Below, in pieces: positions 16,115 to 25,412 of a stretch of DNA of 64,000 nt. Each line of letters begins with the position of its first letter. Within the stretch, counting starts at the first letter, position 1. Source of the stretch: CBDANZ01 sp965197865. GTDB lineage: Bacteria; Acidobacteriota; Vicinamibacteria; Vicinamibacterales; CAVVIG01. The notes below the pieces were generated by a model that did no database searches, had not been told where the DNA came from, and saw only the letters and a list, made by a program, of their open reading frames with translations. The stretch is taken from contig CBDANZ010000004.1 in NCBI GenBank assembly GCA_965197865.1, forward strand, positions 310,001 to 374,000, in the 5' to 3' direction. A program made the translations under genes and the position numbers.

Positions 16115-17595
16115 CAGCCCGTGGTGAAAGTCGATCGAGCAGCCCCTTGTTATTGGCGAGGGGATCGACAGGATCGATCCCGCTCCTTACACTGTGGCGC
16201 ATGGCCATGGGCACCCGCGACCCCGAACAACCTCCGTTGTGGATTGCCGCGTCGGATCTGCCGGTCTCGCCTGGGCATCCGTTCTACACGCGCTTGAATG
16301 CGTTGCTGGATGCCGACGGCTTCGACACCTTCGTGGAAGACGCCTGTCGATCCTTCTACGCGCCGGTGTTGGGCCGCCCGAGTCTGGCGCCCGGTCGCTA
16401 CTTCCGCTTGTTGCTGGTTGGGTACTTCGAAGGCATCGATTCGGAGCGCGGCATCGCATGGCGTGCGGCGGACTCGCTGGCGGTGCGGAGCTTCCTGCGA
16501 CTCGGGCTGGAGGAGGCGGCCCCGGATCACTCGACGATTTCGCGCACCCGCCGCGTGATCGATGTGGAGACGCACCGGGCGGTGTTCACGTGGGTCCAGC
16601 AGCGCCTGGCGGCCGCCGGCCTGTTGAAGGGCCGGACGATCGCGATCGACGCGACGACGTTGGAGGCCAACGCCGCCATGCGGAGTATCGTGCGCCGGGA
16701 CACGGGGGAAGCCTACCAGGCGTATCTGACCCGCCTCGCCGCCGCCTCGGGGATCAAGACGCCGACGCGCGAAGTCTTGGCGCGGTTTGATCGCACGCGG
16801 AAGAAGAAAACCTCGAACAGCGAGTGGACCAGCCCCAGCGATCCTGATGCGAAGGTCGCGAAAATGAAAGACGGCCAGACGCACTTGGCGCACAAAGCCG
16901 AGCATGCGATCGATCTGGAGAGCGGCGCGTTGGTCGCGGTGACGGTGCAGGGCGCCGATCAGGGCGACACGAGGACGCTTGTCACGACGGCGATCACGGC
17001 GGCCGAACAGGTGGAAGCCGCGCACGCGACGACCGACGCGCGCGGGAGGTTGGAGGACATCGTCGCGGACAAGGGCTATCACAGCAACGAGACGATGGTA
17101 GACCTGGCTGCGGTGGGCCTGCGGTCGTACATTTCGGAACCCGACCGTGGCCGGCGCGATTGGTCCGACGCGCCGGATGCGTACGCGCCCGTCCATGGGA
17201 ATCGCCGCCGTCTCCGGGGCGCCCGCGGGCGACGCTTGCGGCGGCGACGGGCGGAACTCGCCGAGCGATCGTTTGCCCACCTCTATGAGACCGGCGGGAT
17301 GCGACGCACGCACTTGCGGGGACACGACAACATCTTGAAGCGTCTACTGATTCATGGCGGCGGCTTCAACTTGGGGCTCGCGATGCGCCAGTGCCTCGGC
17401 ATCGGCACGCCACGGCGCTTGCAGGGCCGCGCCGCAGGCGTCTTGGCTGTCTTCATCGCCGTATGGGCGCGCCTCGGCGCTCTCTGGGGGAACCATGAAC
17501 CAAGATTCGTTGATCGATCGCCGGGGTCGTCGCCGCGTCATTGTTTTGAGCTGCTACCCGTCGCCGCGTGAATCGCAGGGTTTAAACACAGACTG
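16115..17595. mobile_element. IS1182-type element A
   Basis: 1481 bp, flanked by CTAA on both sides (16111-16114 and 17596-17599), a 4 bp target duplication. Ends read inward CAGCCCGTGGTGAAAGTCGA and CAGTCTGTGTTTAAACCCTG. The same terminal motif appears in the other IS1182-type elements of this window and in the MITE at 34754. Confidence 0.88.
16201..17571 (+). CDS. IS1182-type transposase (element A)
   Basis: A 456-residue IS4/IS1182-type DDE transposase. The N-terminal region (HPFYTRLNALLDADGFDTFV, FRLLLVGYFEGIDSERGIAW, DHSTISRTRR) is the conserved DUF772-like domain. Catalytic residues are Asp in IAIDATTLEANAAM, Asp in VADKGYHSN and Glu in RSFAHLYETGGMRRTHLRG. It is related to, but clearly diverged from, the transposases at 37523 and 55361. 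The C-terminus beyond LGIGTPRRLQGRAAG is variable. Intact. Confidence 0.92.
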   Translation: MAMGTRDPEQPPLWIAASDLPVSPGHPFYTRLNALLDADGFDTFVEDACRSFYAPVLGRPSLAPGRYFRLLLVGYFEGIDSERGIAWRAADSLAVRSFLRLGLEEAAPDHSTISRTRRVIDVETHRAVFTWVQQRLAAAGLLKGRTIAIDATTLEANAAMRSIVRRDTGEAYQAYLTRLAAASGIKTPTREVLARFDRTRKKKTSNSEWTSPSDPDAKVAKMKDGQTHLAHKAEHAIDLESGALVAVTVQGADQGDTRTLVTTAITAAEQVEAAHATTDARGRLEDIVADKGYHSNETMVDLAAVGLRSYISEPDRGRRDWSDAPDAYAPVHGNRRRLRGARGRRLRRRRAELAERSFAHLYETGGMRRTHLRGHDNILKRLLIHGGGFNLGLAMRQCLGIGTPRRLQGRAAGVLAVFIAVWARLGALWGNHEPRFVDRSPGSSPRHCFELLPVAA

Positions 17596-17645
17596 CTAAG
17601 CGTGGCTGGCGGATGGCATCGATCGTGTCAGATTCATCGTGTGCG

Positions 17646-18044
17646 TCAATTCAAGTGCAAGTTGGGATAGACAGTCACGCGGTCGAGTCGTCGCATGTCC
17701 CATGAGTTCGTCCCGGCGTCGTAGCCCCGGACAAGGGCAGCTTCGTCGACAAACCGCCGCCCCTCGCGGCGCGTCATGTAGATCACCATCGCGATCCCGT
17801 CCACCACGCCGCGACAGGTGACGTCCCACGGCCGCTCGCCCCCGCCTTGCCTCGCACGGCTCGCGAGCCGTGAGAGGGCGCTCTCGGCGTTGTTGGCGTG
17901 CACGGTCGTGAGCGATCCGCCGTGTCCGGTGTTGAGAGCTTGTAACAGGTCAGCCGCTTCGTCGCCGCGTACCTCGCCGACCATGATGTGATCGGGCCGG
18001 TGCCGCAAGGCGTGGCGCACGAGTTGTCCGAGACGACCTCGTCA
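17646..18044 (-). pseudogene. C-terminal part of a TrbB/CpaF-type secretion ATPase
   Basis: Hexameric ATPases of this kind power conjugative transfer or type II/IV secretion. The frame has GQLVRHALRHRPDHIMVGEV, RGDEAADLLQALNTGHGGS and TTVHANNAESALSRLASRAR: the Asp/Walker B-like region (IMVGEVRG) and the His-box (GHGGSLTTVHAN). The Walker A half is missing: upstream of GRLGQ the frame meets TGA and the next frame belongs to another gene. About 130 codons remain. It is a relic of an integrated conjugative element. Confidence 0.75.
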
Positions 18045-18859
18045 GCGGTACCGCGTGATGGCCCCCGGTCTTTCCGTCATGTGTTTGCGGATGGTGTCCG
18101 CGTGGCAACCGGCCGCCACCGCCTGCTTGGCAAGTTGCCGGGCGTACCACGCGTCGGACATCCGCGGGCGCCGCTGTTTCAGCGCGCGGTAGGCCTGTTG
18201 CCAGCGCCCGTACCGTGCCTGCGAGTCGAGCGTGCGGGCCTCGCGCCGCGTCGTGCTTGGCGTGTAGCGCGGGTCGGCGGTCGTCGCCGCATCGACGAGG
18301 TGACGAATGGCGGCGGTGTCCAGGACGTAGGCGCCGTGCTCGAAGTCGAGCAGGTCCGCCAGGGCCACCGCCGTGTCCGCGACGACCAGCGTCACGTCCC
18401 CGTGCGTGCGGAGGCCCAGCATCTGGTGCCGCGTGTCGCCGGCGGCGAGCCCGAGGGGCCGCGTCCCGGACGGATCGACTCAGTGCCGGCTCCGGCGCAG
18501 GCCCAGCTGCTCGACGACAAACCGGGCGAGCGCCTCGGCATCACATTTCCATTGGTCCACGTCTGCCGTGGTGAGCGCGACCCGGTTGATGTCGCTGCGT
18601 TTGTCACAGACGATGAATCGCACGGCCGCGCGCGGCCCCGCGGGGATCGTTTGCACCGGCATGGCGCAGTCGGCTTCGCAGCCGGGACACACCACGGTCC
18701 TGGCGGGCCGCGCCCGGACCAGGAGCCGGTGCGCCTTGAGGGCCCCGACGGCCTCGGCCGGCCACTGGCGGACGTCGGTCTCGCTGATCCGCACCGCCGC
18801 GCGCCGTCTCGCGCCCCGACCCGGGCCACGAGGTCGAGGAGGGCCTTCCGCGGCGTCAT
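18042..18859 (-). pseudogene. Conjugative-element-associated hypothetical protein, two frameshifts
   Basis: ATG at 18859 begins MTPRKALLDLVARVGAR; a frameshift then leads to AAVRISETDVRQWPAEAVGA, VVCPGCEADCAMPV (two Cys of a zinc-like site) and RFIVCDKRSDINRV. A second frameshift near 18480 leads to MLGLRTHGDVTLVVADTAVA, TTADPRYTPSTTRREARTLD and RRPRMSDAWYARQLAKQA. I recognise the layout from unnamed proteins on proteobacterial mobile elements, but know no function. It directly abuts the truncated secretion ATPase, in the same orientation, and an IS5-type fragment on the other side. Confidence 0.55.
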
Positions 18860-18864
18860 CCCGC

Positions 18865-19175
18865 GGCGTTGTTGCACGAATCGTGACTGGCCCGCACGAG
18901 GCCACCCGACAGGATCCTCACCTGCCGAGGCGATACGACACTGGTCGGACGAACTCGCTCATCCGATTGAGGATCTCACGGCCGAGGACGACCTCACTCC
19001 CCTGCCCGGCTGGGCCCCGGGCGCGAAGACCATCGCCGATGATGGACGTGTAGCGGAAGCACGTGTTCTCCACCCGGCCCGGTACCCTGACGCCTTCTTC
19101 CACTGGCGCTGGCCGAGCGTCTTCACCGACCTGATCGTCCGATCCCGCGCGGGCGACCGCCGGCCGTGGCCAGAC
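18865..19175 (-). mobile_element. IS5-type element fragment
   Basis: Begins with the terminal repeat GGCGTTGTTGCACGAATCGT of the IS5-type element found complete at 25413-26494 and matches its first ~310 bases, coding the end of the transposase on the minus strand (CFRYTSIIGDGLRARGPAGQ, EVVLGREILNRM). The match stops near 19175. The rest of the element is absent. Confidence 0.8.
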
Positions 19176-19319
19176 CCGCTCAACCTGATGTTGTTCACCG
19201 GCCTGCCGGCGGCTGGCTGGGAGGCCGCGTGGTACGGCTCGCTCGAGGAGATCGCTGATCCCGGCAAGGCGCTCGCCCGCTGGTTGCGGGATGACAGGCC
19301 ACCCGAAACGACACCTAAA
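19176..19319 (+). other. Orphan C-terminal coding fragment
   Basis: After the IS5-type match ends, the plus strand reads AAGWEAAWYGSLEEIADPGK and ALARWLRDDRPPETTPKL, which has protein-like composition but no start or recognisable family. It converges on the 3' end of the YhaN-like gene at 19320. Probably the tail of a gene lost by deletion. Confidence 0.25.
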
Positions 19320-22300
19320 CTAGTGGGCTGGAGACGATGCACCGGGCATCTGACGGTCGATGGTGATGACCCTCACGTTCGGTTCGAGGGCGACGAACAC
19401 ATCAACGGTCTCCGGATGGCATGTGAACAACAGCATCTGGTGCTCGGGCGTCGCGTCGAGCAGCACCTGCGCCGAAAGCCGTGCCCGCTTTGGGTCGAAG
19501 TTCACGAGTACGTCGTCCATCACGAGAGGCAACGGCACGGCCAGTCGGCCGAACTCTGCGGCAAGCGCGAGACGGAGGCACAGATAGAGTTGCTCCGCTG
19601 TGCCCCGGCTCAGTAACGCGGCGTCGAGCCGGCTCCCGTCGGCGCCGAGGACATCGATGCCATTCTCGCGCGTCACGAGCTGCGTGTAACGACCTTCAGC
19701 GATGCGCGAGAAGCTCGCCCCGGTGCGGGTGAGCACCGCCGGCTGTCGTTCGAGCTCGTAGCGGCGGAGCGTGTCCTGCATGAGGGCCTGCGCGATCGCC
19801 AGACGCCGCCACTCCACAAGCGCCTCACGAATCTCACCGATGACGCCTTCTCGATCGGTGGCGAGCGTCACGACATCCGACTCGCGCTCGAGTGCGGACA
19901 AGGCCTCCAGCGCCGTCTGGTGTCGACGGAGGGCGTCCTCGTGCGCTGGCTGCGAGCGTGCCAGCACGCCCTTGCACTCCTGCTTGCGGGCCTCCCAGCC
20001 CTGAAGGTCGCCACTGGCGAGTTCGGCGCGAATCGCGTCGGCCTGCGTGCCGACGCCGAGACGCCCGCGTAACCGGTGCTCGGCATCGCGAATCGTCTTC
20101 TTGAGTGTCGCGCGTTGTCGAGACGTTTCCATTCGCACCCGGCAGTCGCGCTCGTCGACCGCCTCTGCCTCGGCGAAAAGTGATGCCACCACGTCGTGCG
20201 CAGCGCGAACGGTGCACTCGCTTCTCGCAAGCACGATGCTGGCCTGCTCACGTTCACGACCAACCCGGTCCTGCTCAACTCGAAGCATCGCGTCAGCCTC
20301 GACCCGATCACTGAGGCTCTCAAGCGTGTCCTCGGCGAGTTGGGTGTCGGAGCTAGGAGCCGCGCCCGCCCGCTTGGCCAGATCATGAACAGCCTGCGAG
20401 AACACGTGGAGCTCGTCCGTGATTCTGGCCATGTCCGCATCCATGCTGTCGAGTTGCGCGACGCGCTCTCGTAGCCGCTCCACGGACGCAAAGAACTGTT
20501 GTGCGGTGTCTGGACGTAGCGACTCGGGGCATCCGTTTGCGACTTTCCACACCGCCCAGCCCGCACGCGTCTCGTCGCGGGCGCGCTGGGCGTGGTCCAC
20601 CACGGCTGACGCGTCGGAGACCACGCCTCTCGCCGTTTCTGCACGAAGTCGCAGCTGTTCGACCTCGGTCACCTCGCGGTCGCGCTCCCGTCTCGCCCGG
20701 ATTTGGTTGTCGAGCTGCTGCGCCTTCACTTCGAGTTCGTCTGGTTCGGGGACCGCCGCGAACTCGAGCGACACGGCAAGAGCCAGCGCGGACTCCTCTG
20801 CGACACCGACCCGAGCGGCTTGGTCCAGCTCGACGAGTTTCTGCAACTCGGCGAACTCTGTGCCGAGGCGATTCGCCACGTTGCGCGCGTCCGTAGCCTC
20901 CTGTGTGAGTACCTGGACAGCTGACTTTTCGCGATCGCGCTCACGCCGCTGCTCGACGAGATCCCTGATGGCGGTCGCCTTCTCCTCAAGCGCGGCGATG
21001 GTCGGTAACTCGGCGAACGCCAACACCGTTGCAGTGGTGAGATTGGTGGCCTCGAGATGTTGCACGCGTGAGGAGACGATGTTATCGGCTTCCGCTCTCA
21101 GGGCGGTGGCATTGGTCCTCAGCCGTTGGGCGACCTCGTGCGCGCGCTTCGCGTCTTCGCGGAGCCGCTCGACGGCCGCGGCATCTCGGTCTTGATGCTG
21201 TCTGGCGCGCAATTGCATGGCGATGTCCTCCGCCTTGGCGTCGACGGCGACCATGTCCGGCAGCACACTGAAGTCGAGTCGCGCGGCCAGCGGAAGTACA
21301 GCGGCTGTGAGGGCCTCGATCTGGGCAGCCAGCTCCTGAGCGCGTCGTTCTGCATCCGCAATTCCGACCGCCCTGTCGTCCCGGGCTGCTTGTACATCGA
21401 CGGACAAGCGCTTCGCCAGAATCGCGGCGAGGACGGCGATGACGCCTGCGAGTCCGGCCGCCACAGCCTGGGACGTAGCCGCCAGTCCTGCGGCCAGGAG
21501 ACACAAGATGGCCGCGGTTGTGAGTAGCAGCCGCCTGGAGGTCGCCGTGTCCATCGGCGTGCGAGGCCGTTCGGGGGCGCTCAGGCGCTCCGCAACTCGG
21601 CCCTCGGCGCCCCGGAGATCGCTGCGCAGCAGGACGAGATCGACGAGCCGCGATCGAAGGTCGCGGAGGGTGCGCTCGCTGGCCGCAATGCTGCCTGCGG
21701 CTGGAACAGCGGGAGCGTCCGCCACTGCCTTCGCACGCAGCGCCACTTCAACTTCGGTCATTGAAGCCGTGTTCTCAGCTTCCTCGGCGCGCTGCATGGC
21801 GTCCTGCACTCGCTGGGTCGCGACGCGAAGGTCGGCCCGTGCCGTGGTCAACTCCGCCAAGCCTGCGCGGAGTTCGCGCACGGCGCGCTCCAGGCGCGCA
21901 AGGTCGTCTGGGGTCGGTAACGGTGGCGCCTTTTCCAGGCCCTCAGCCCGCCGCGCTCGCTTGGCGTTCTTCGCGTCCGCCGTACCGAGGGCGTCCGTTG
22001 CCAAGCGCCCGGCCTCGGTCAGCCGCTGGGTCGCGGCGCGAAGATCGGCGCGCAGCTCAACGAGCTGTGCCAGGCTCGTTCGCAGCCGATGGACGGTGCC
22101 GGCGCGCGCGGCGAGGGCCTGTGCATCCGGTAGGGACGGAGCAGACTCCAAGGCTTGGGTGCGGCGCAACGCCTCGGCGGCGAGTTCCTGCGCCGACAAG
22201 GCGCGCCGGGCCGCTTCCGCCTCGGCGTCACGCGCCGTCTGATCGGCCATGCGCAGCCGCTCCCCCCAGTCGGCGATGTCCTGCGCCGCTGGGATGGATG

Positions 22301-23405
22301 CGTTGAATGCGCGAACAGTCGTTGGCGTCCACCCCGCCCCGAGACGCGGGGCCTCCTCGGCGATGCGCTGGCTCAAGCTGACATGCTGCCCCCGAAGCTC
22401 ACCGAGACGCTCCCGTTGTGCGCGCACAGACGAAACCGTTGCGGTGAGGCGTTTGACGTCCGTCGAGACGGCGGCGACATGGTCGTCAGGGACGAGTGCG
22501 TCCAGCTGCTGCTGCAGGCTGTTGACGGTCTGCGTTCGATCTTCGTGCCGTTCGCGCTGCAGCTGAGCCGCCGCGAGCGCGGCATCGAGACGGGTCCCGA
22601 GATCGTGTGCGACATCCGGCGTGTTCGCCAGCGCGAGGAGTTCTTGCTCCGCGTGCGCGTGTTCGTCCCAGTCGGGCCACGCCGCTAGAAGCGCGTCGAG
22701 GTGCGCCATCTCGCGACGCGCGGTCGTAAGGCCCCGACCGATGCGGTGCTGTTCCTCATCGCGGTCGTCCGCGTTGCGTCGAAGATCCGGGTACCGGGTC
22801 GCTCGGCTCTTGGCCTGCTGCAACTTCTCGTCGAGGTCGTCCACGCGCTCGCGCAGGTCGTTGATGAGGCATGCGCCGCGCTTCTTGCCGATCTCCGCTC
22901 GCTCCGCCGCCAGCGCCGTGATGGCGGTTCGAGCCGATCGGCCTGCCCCAACGACCCCCGCCGCGAAGATGCGTTCCCGCACCCCCTCGACCTCGAGCGA
23001 CTTCAACTCCTGCAGTTCGGCAAGGCTGAACGCGAACACGTTCCGGTAGAGACCCGCATCCACACCGCCCAGTAGGCGCCGGAGGTCCCCGTCGCTTCCG
23101 AGCGCTCCATTGGGCTGCGTGATCGACAGGTGCGCCGGCGAGGCGAACCGCTCTACAGTCCACGTCGCTCCATCCGACTCGACAAACACCCTGCCCCCAT
23201 GGCGACCGCCACGAAGCGGCGGGTACTGACGTTCTTTCTGGCGCCGATCCGGATAGCCAAACAGCACGCCCCGGATGAAGGCGAGGAGGGAGGTCTTGCC
23301 CGCCTCGTTCGGGCCGAAGACGATCGTCAGCCCGTCAGCGAGGTCCTCGACCCGGAAGTCGTGCAGTAACCCGAAGCCTTCGACGTGCCAGCCGCGGAGC
23401 CTCAC
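19320..23405 (-). CDS. YhaN-like SMC/Rad50-type ATPase
   Basis: A 1361-residue coiled-coil ATPase of the SbcC/YhaN group. Walker A is FGPNEAGKTS (30-39) in the N-terminal AAA_27 region, followed by the typical YRNVFAFSLAELQEL. Long Glu/Arg/Ala-rich coiled coils run through the middle and enclose a hydrophobic hairpin (LLLTTAAILCLLAAGLAATS, then AAGLAGVIAVLAAIL) near residue 640, so the protein may be membrane-anchored, as predicted for B. subtilis YhaN. The C-terminal head has the signature LLSRGTAEQLYLCLRLALAA and Walker B LPLVMDDVLVNFD. No CxxC zinc hook is visible. It overlaps the upstream nuclease gene by 4 bases (ATGA), so the pair is an operon and presumably a complex for DNA-end processing. 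Confidence 0.92.
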   Translation of the reverse strand: MRLRGWHVEGFGLLHDFRVEDLADGLTIVFGPNEAGKTSLLAFIRGVLFGYPDRRQKERQYPPLRGGRHGGRVFVESDGATWTVERFASPAHLSITQPNGALGSDGDLRRLLGGVDAGLYRNVFAFSLAELQELKSLEVEGVRERIFAAGVVGAGRSARTAITALAAERAEIGKKRGACLINDLRERVDDLDEKLQQAKSRATRYPDLRRNADDRDEEQHRIGRGLTTARREMAHLDALLAAWPDWDEHAHAEQELLALANTPDVAHDLGTRLDAALAAAQLQRERHEDRTQTVNSLQQQLDALVPDDHVAAVSTDVKRLTATVSSVRAQRERLGELRGQHVSLSQRIAEEAPRLGAGWTPTTVRAFNASIPAAQDIADWGERLRMADQTARDAEAEAARRALSAQELAAEALRRTQALESAPSLPDAQALAARAGTVHRLRTSLAQLVELRADLRAATQRLTEAGRLATDALGTADAKNAKRARRAEGLEKAPPLPTPDDLARLERAVRELRAGLAELTTARADLRVATQRVQDAMQRAEEAENTASMTEVEVALRAKAVADAPAVPAAGSIAASERTLRDLRSRLVDLVLLRSDLRGAEGRVAERLSAPERPRTPMDTATSRRLLLTTAAILCLLAAGLAATSQAVAAGLAGVIAVLAAILAKRLSVDVQAARDDRAVGIADAERRAQELAAQIEALTAAVLPLAARLDFSVLPDMVAVDAKAEDIAMQLRARQHQDRDAAAVERLREDAKRAHEVAQRLRTNATALRAEADNIVSSRVQHLEATNLTTATVLAFAELPTIAALEEKATAIRDLVEQRRERDREKSAVQVLTQEATDARNVANRLGTEFAELQKLVELDQAARVGVAEESALALAVSLEFAAVPEPDELEVKAQQLDNQIRARRERDREVTEVEQLRLRAETARGVVSDASAVVDHAQRARDETRAGWAVWKVANGCPESLRPDTAQQFFASVERLRERVAQLDSMDADMARITDELHVFSQAVHDLAKRAGAAPSSDTQLAEDTLESLSDRVEADAMLRVEQDRVGREREQASIVLARSECTVRAAHDVVASLFAEAEAVDERDCRVRMETSRQRATLKKTIRDAEHRLRGRLGVGTQADAIRAELASGDLQGWEARKQECKGVLARSQPAHEDALRRHQTALEALSALERESDVVTLATDREGVIGEIREALVEWRRLAIAQALMQDTLRRYELERQPAVLTRTGASFSRIAEGRYTQLVTRENGIDVLGADGSRLDAALLSRGTAEQLYLCLRLALAAEFGRLAVPLPLVMDDVLVNFDPKRARLSAQVLLDATPEHQMLLFTCHPETVDVFVALEPNVRVITIDRQMPGASSPAH

Positions 23406-24676
23406 GACTCGGTCGCCGTCATCCGGTCGAGCGCGATCGCGAGCGCACGCCGGATCTCGTCATCTGGCGGAGCGGCATCGACCGCAGTGCCCAGGAGCTG
23501 CAGGAGGTCGCCGCTGGGCAGGCCGTCCACATACGACGCGATCAGGTCGGCGCGTCCCGCTGACGTCGCAAGTACCGAATCGACCGTTGCGATGAGATCA
23601 GCGGCGAAATCGCCCCGCCCTCGCAGGGCCGCGACGTCCAGTTCGGGGCTCGTGCGGTCGTCGATCGCATCCAACCACACCACCGGTGTGGCGGACGCAA
23701 GCGCAGTCCAGACTGGCACGAGGACCTGATCGCGGACGTGGCTACGGCGCAGATCCAGGTGGACCGCTCCGCGGCCTGTCAGCGACACGCGCAACACGGC
23801 TGTGCGGCCACCGTGCGTCGCGGCCCGTTCGCGAGCCGCCCCGACAAGGGCATCGATAAGACCGGCCACGTCGACGAGCTCGGCGATGTCCAGGTCGAAC
23901 GCATCGAAGCGCACGACATCAAGCGGAAGAAAATCGACGCTGGCCACCTGGCCATCGTCAACGTCCACGAGCAGGGCGCCCTTGGCCCCGAGCTCGGACG
24001 GCTTCGGGCTGAGACCCTGCAGGTTCCCCGGGTACGCGATCCACGGGCTGCCCTCATACAGGAAGTGGCGCACATGCACATGGCCGAGCGCCCAATAGTC
24101 CAGTCCGGCGCTCATGAGGTCATCCACGGAGCAGGGGCTGTAGGGCGCATAGTCGGCGTGCGCACCTGCATTGCAGTGGAGCAGGCCGACCTGGAGGCAT
24201 TCCGCTCGGTCCCTCCGAAAGCCAAGCGCGAGATTGTCCCTGGTCTCGCGCCGCGCGTAGCTGATCCCGTGAATCAGCGCCAGCGTCTGGCCATCACGCT
24301 CTACCGGAACGGTCGCGACCGACTCTGGGCCAAACACCGTGACGCCGTCGGGCCACTTCCGTACCGCCGACCACCCGTCCTCGACAGGGTCGTGATTCCC
24401 GTGCACCACGAAGCTCGGTATGCCCGCTTGCGCGAGCCGGTCGAGTCCATTCCGGAAGGCCAGTTGCGCCCGGACGCCTCGTTCTGGGCCGTCATAGATG
24501 TCACCGGCAATCACGACGAACGCGACGGAGTGTTCCAGCGCCGCCTTGACCAGGTTGTCGAACGCCCGTGTCGTTGCATCTCGGAGGGTGGCGACGAGGC
24601 TGGCATCGACACGACGCATCCCCGTGAACGGCGTGTCCAGGTGGATATCGGCGGCGTGGAGGAACCGGAAGCGCAT
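23402..24676 (-). CDS. YhaO/SbcD-like metallophosphoesterase nuclease
   Basis: A 424-residue Mre11/SbcD-type exonuclease. Metal-binding motifs are in order: Asp10 and His12 (AADIHLD), VIAGDIYDG, VVHGNHDP, LLHCNAGAH and WALGHVHVR. The C-terminal part, beyond about residue 260, is the capping and partner-binding region. It is the first gene of a two-gene operon with the YhaN-like ATPase (ATGA overlap); the partner would regulate its nuclease activity. The divergent 24.7 kb pseudogene starts within about 25 bp, so the promoter must be in that region or within it. Intact. Confidence 0.93.
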   Translation of the reverse strand: MRFRFLHAADIHLDTPFTGMRRVDASLVATLRDATTRAFDNLVKAALEHSVAFVVIAGDIYDGPERGVRAQLAFRNGLDRLAQAGIPSFVVHGNHDPVEDGWSAVRKWPDGVTVFGPESVATVPVERDGQTLALIHGISYARRETRDNLALGFRRDRAECLQVGLLHCNAGAHADYAPYSPCSVDDLMSAGLDYWALGHVHVRHFLYEGSPWIAYPGNLQGLSPKPSELGAKGALLVDVDDGQVASVDFLPLDVVRFDAFDLDIAELVDVAGLIDALVGAARERAATHGGRTAVLRVSLTGRGAVHLDLRRSHVRDQVLVPVWTALASATPVVWLDAIDDRTSPELDVAALRGRGDFAADLIATVDSVLATSAGRADLIASYVDGLPSGDLLQLLGTAVDAAPPDDEIRRALAIALDRMTATES

Positions 24677-24699
24677 CGCATATCCTCACGGGTCGAACG

Positions 24700-25286
24700 A
24701 CTGTGTTTGCCCGGCGACCCAGGACGCTCCTGGCTGGACCGGAGGTCTTTCTGCCGGAGCCGGTTGAGGCTGGCCAAGAGAAGAACGACCTGATCGAACA
24801 TCTCAACGCGGCGTACGACTGGCCCTTCCGCCTCGTCGGGCTGTACTCGCTAGATAACACACTTCCCGATTTCAAGCCGGATCGGGATACCGGCTTACGC
24901 ATCTACCGGGCGAACATCGCGCTGATGGATCAGGCACACTTTCATCGCGGCGAACATGGTGCGCTTTCGCGGGCCCAACATGGACACCGGCGCGACCTTC
25001 GAAATGGGCTGCATGCCTGGCGCTGGAAAGCCGGTGTTCGGCTACTACGATGCGGCGCCGTTCTACAGCAAGAGCGAAGCGCCAGGGCTGTATGCTTAGA
25101 AAGTCGCGGCACACGACGCACGTGATCCAGAGAACCCACAAGTGTGACGTCGATGGCCAGTTCATCGAGAATTTCGGCCTGGCCGACAATCTCATGATGA
25201 TCGGGGCACTGGATGCCGCCGGAGTGGAGATGCAGCCGTCCTTTCGCACGACAATCCTGCGCAGTGCCGAATGTTTACAGCACTAG
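24700..25286 (+). pseudogene. Nucleoside 2-deoxyribosyltransferase, frameshifted
   Basis: Enzymes of this family move 2-deoxyribose between bases. The first frame reads RTLLAGPEVFLPEPVEAGQE, HLNAAYDWPFRLVGLYSLDN and IYRANIALMDQA (catalytic region of PF05014). A frameshift near 24930 leads to IAANMVRFRGPNMDTGATFE and MGCMPGAGKPVFGYYDAAPF. A TAG follows GLYA, and another frame change gives DVDGQFIENFGLADNLMMIG and SFRTTILRSAECLQH. At least two frameshifts and one stop show it is dead. It is divergent from the nuclease operon. Confidence 0.75.
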
Positions 25287-25325
25287 TGGCTTGTACTGAC
25301 GCGTTGTAAATCATATGATGGCACA

Positions 25326-25412
25326 TGCCATCGACCACCGCTCTGGCGCTGCCCGCCGACCAACGGACCGAGCTCGAAGCGCGCGTGCGATCGGGACGCG
25401 GGCGGGCGGATG
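25326..25412 (+). pseudogene. N-terminal fragment of an IS630-type transposase
   Basis: ATG at 25326 opens MPSTTALALPADQRTELEAR followed by VRSGRGRAD, similar to the first helix of IS630-family transposases (LTxxQRxELExxVRxx). The frame is cut at 25413 by the IS5-type element. Only about 29 codons remain. Confidence 0.4.

Noticed and set aside
17988..19616. Plus-strand open frame of 542 codons
   Set aside because: Antisense to the frameshifted conjugation-type gene and an IS5 fragment, Arg/Pro-rich; only a short piece near 19176-19319 looks coding.
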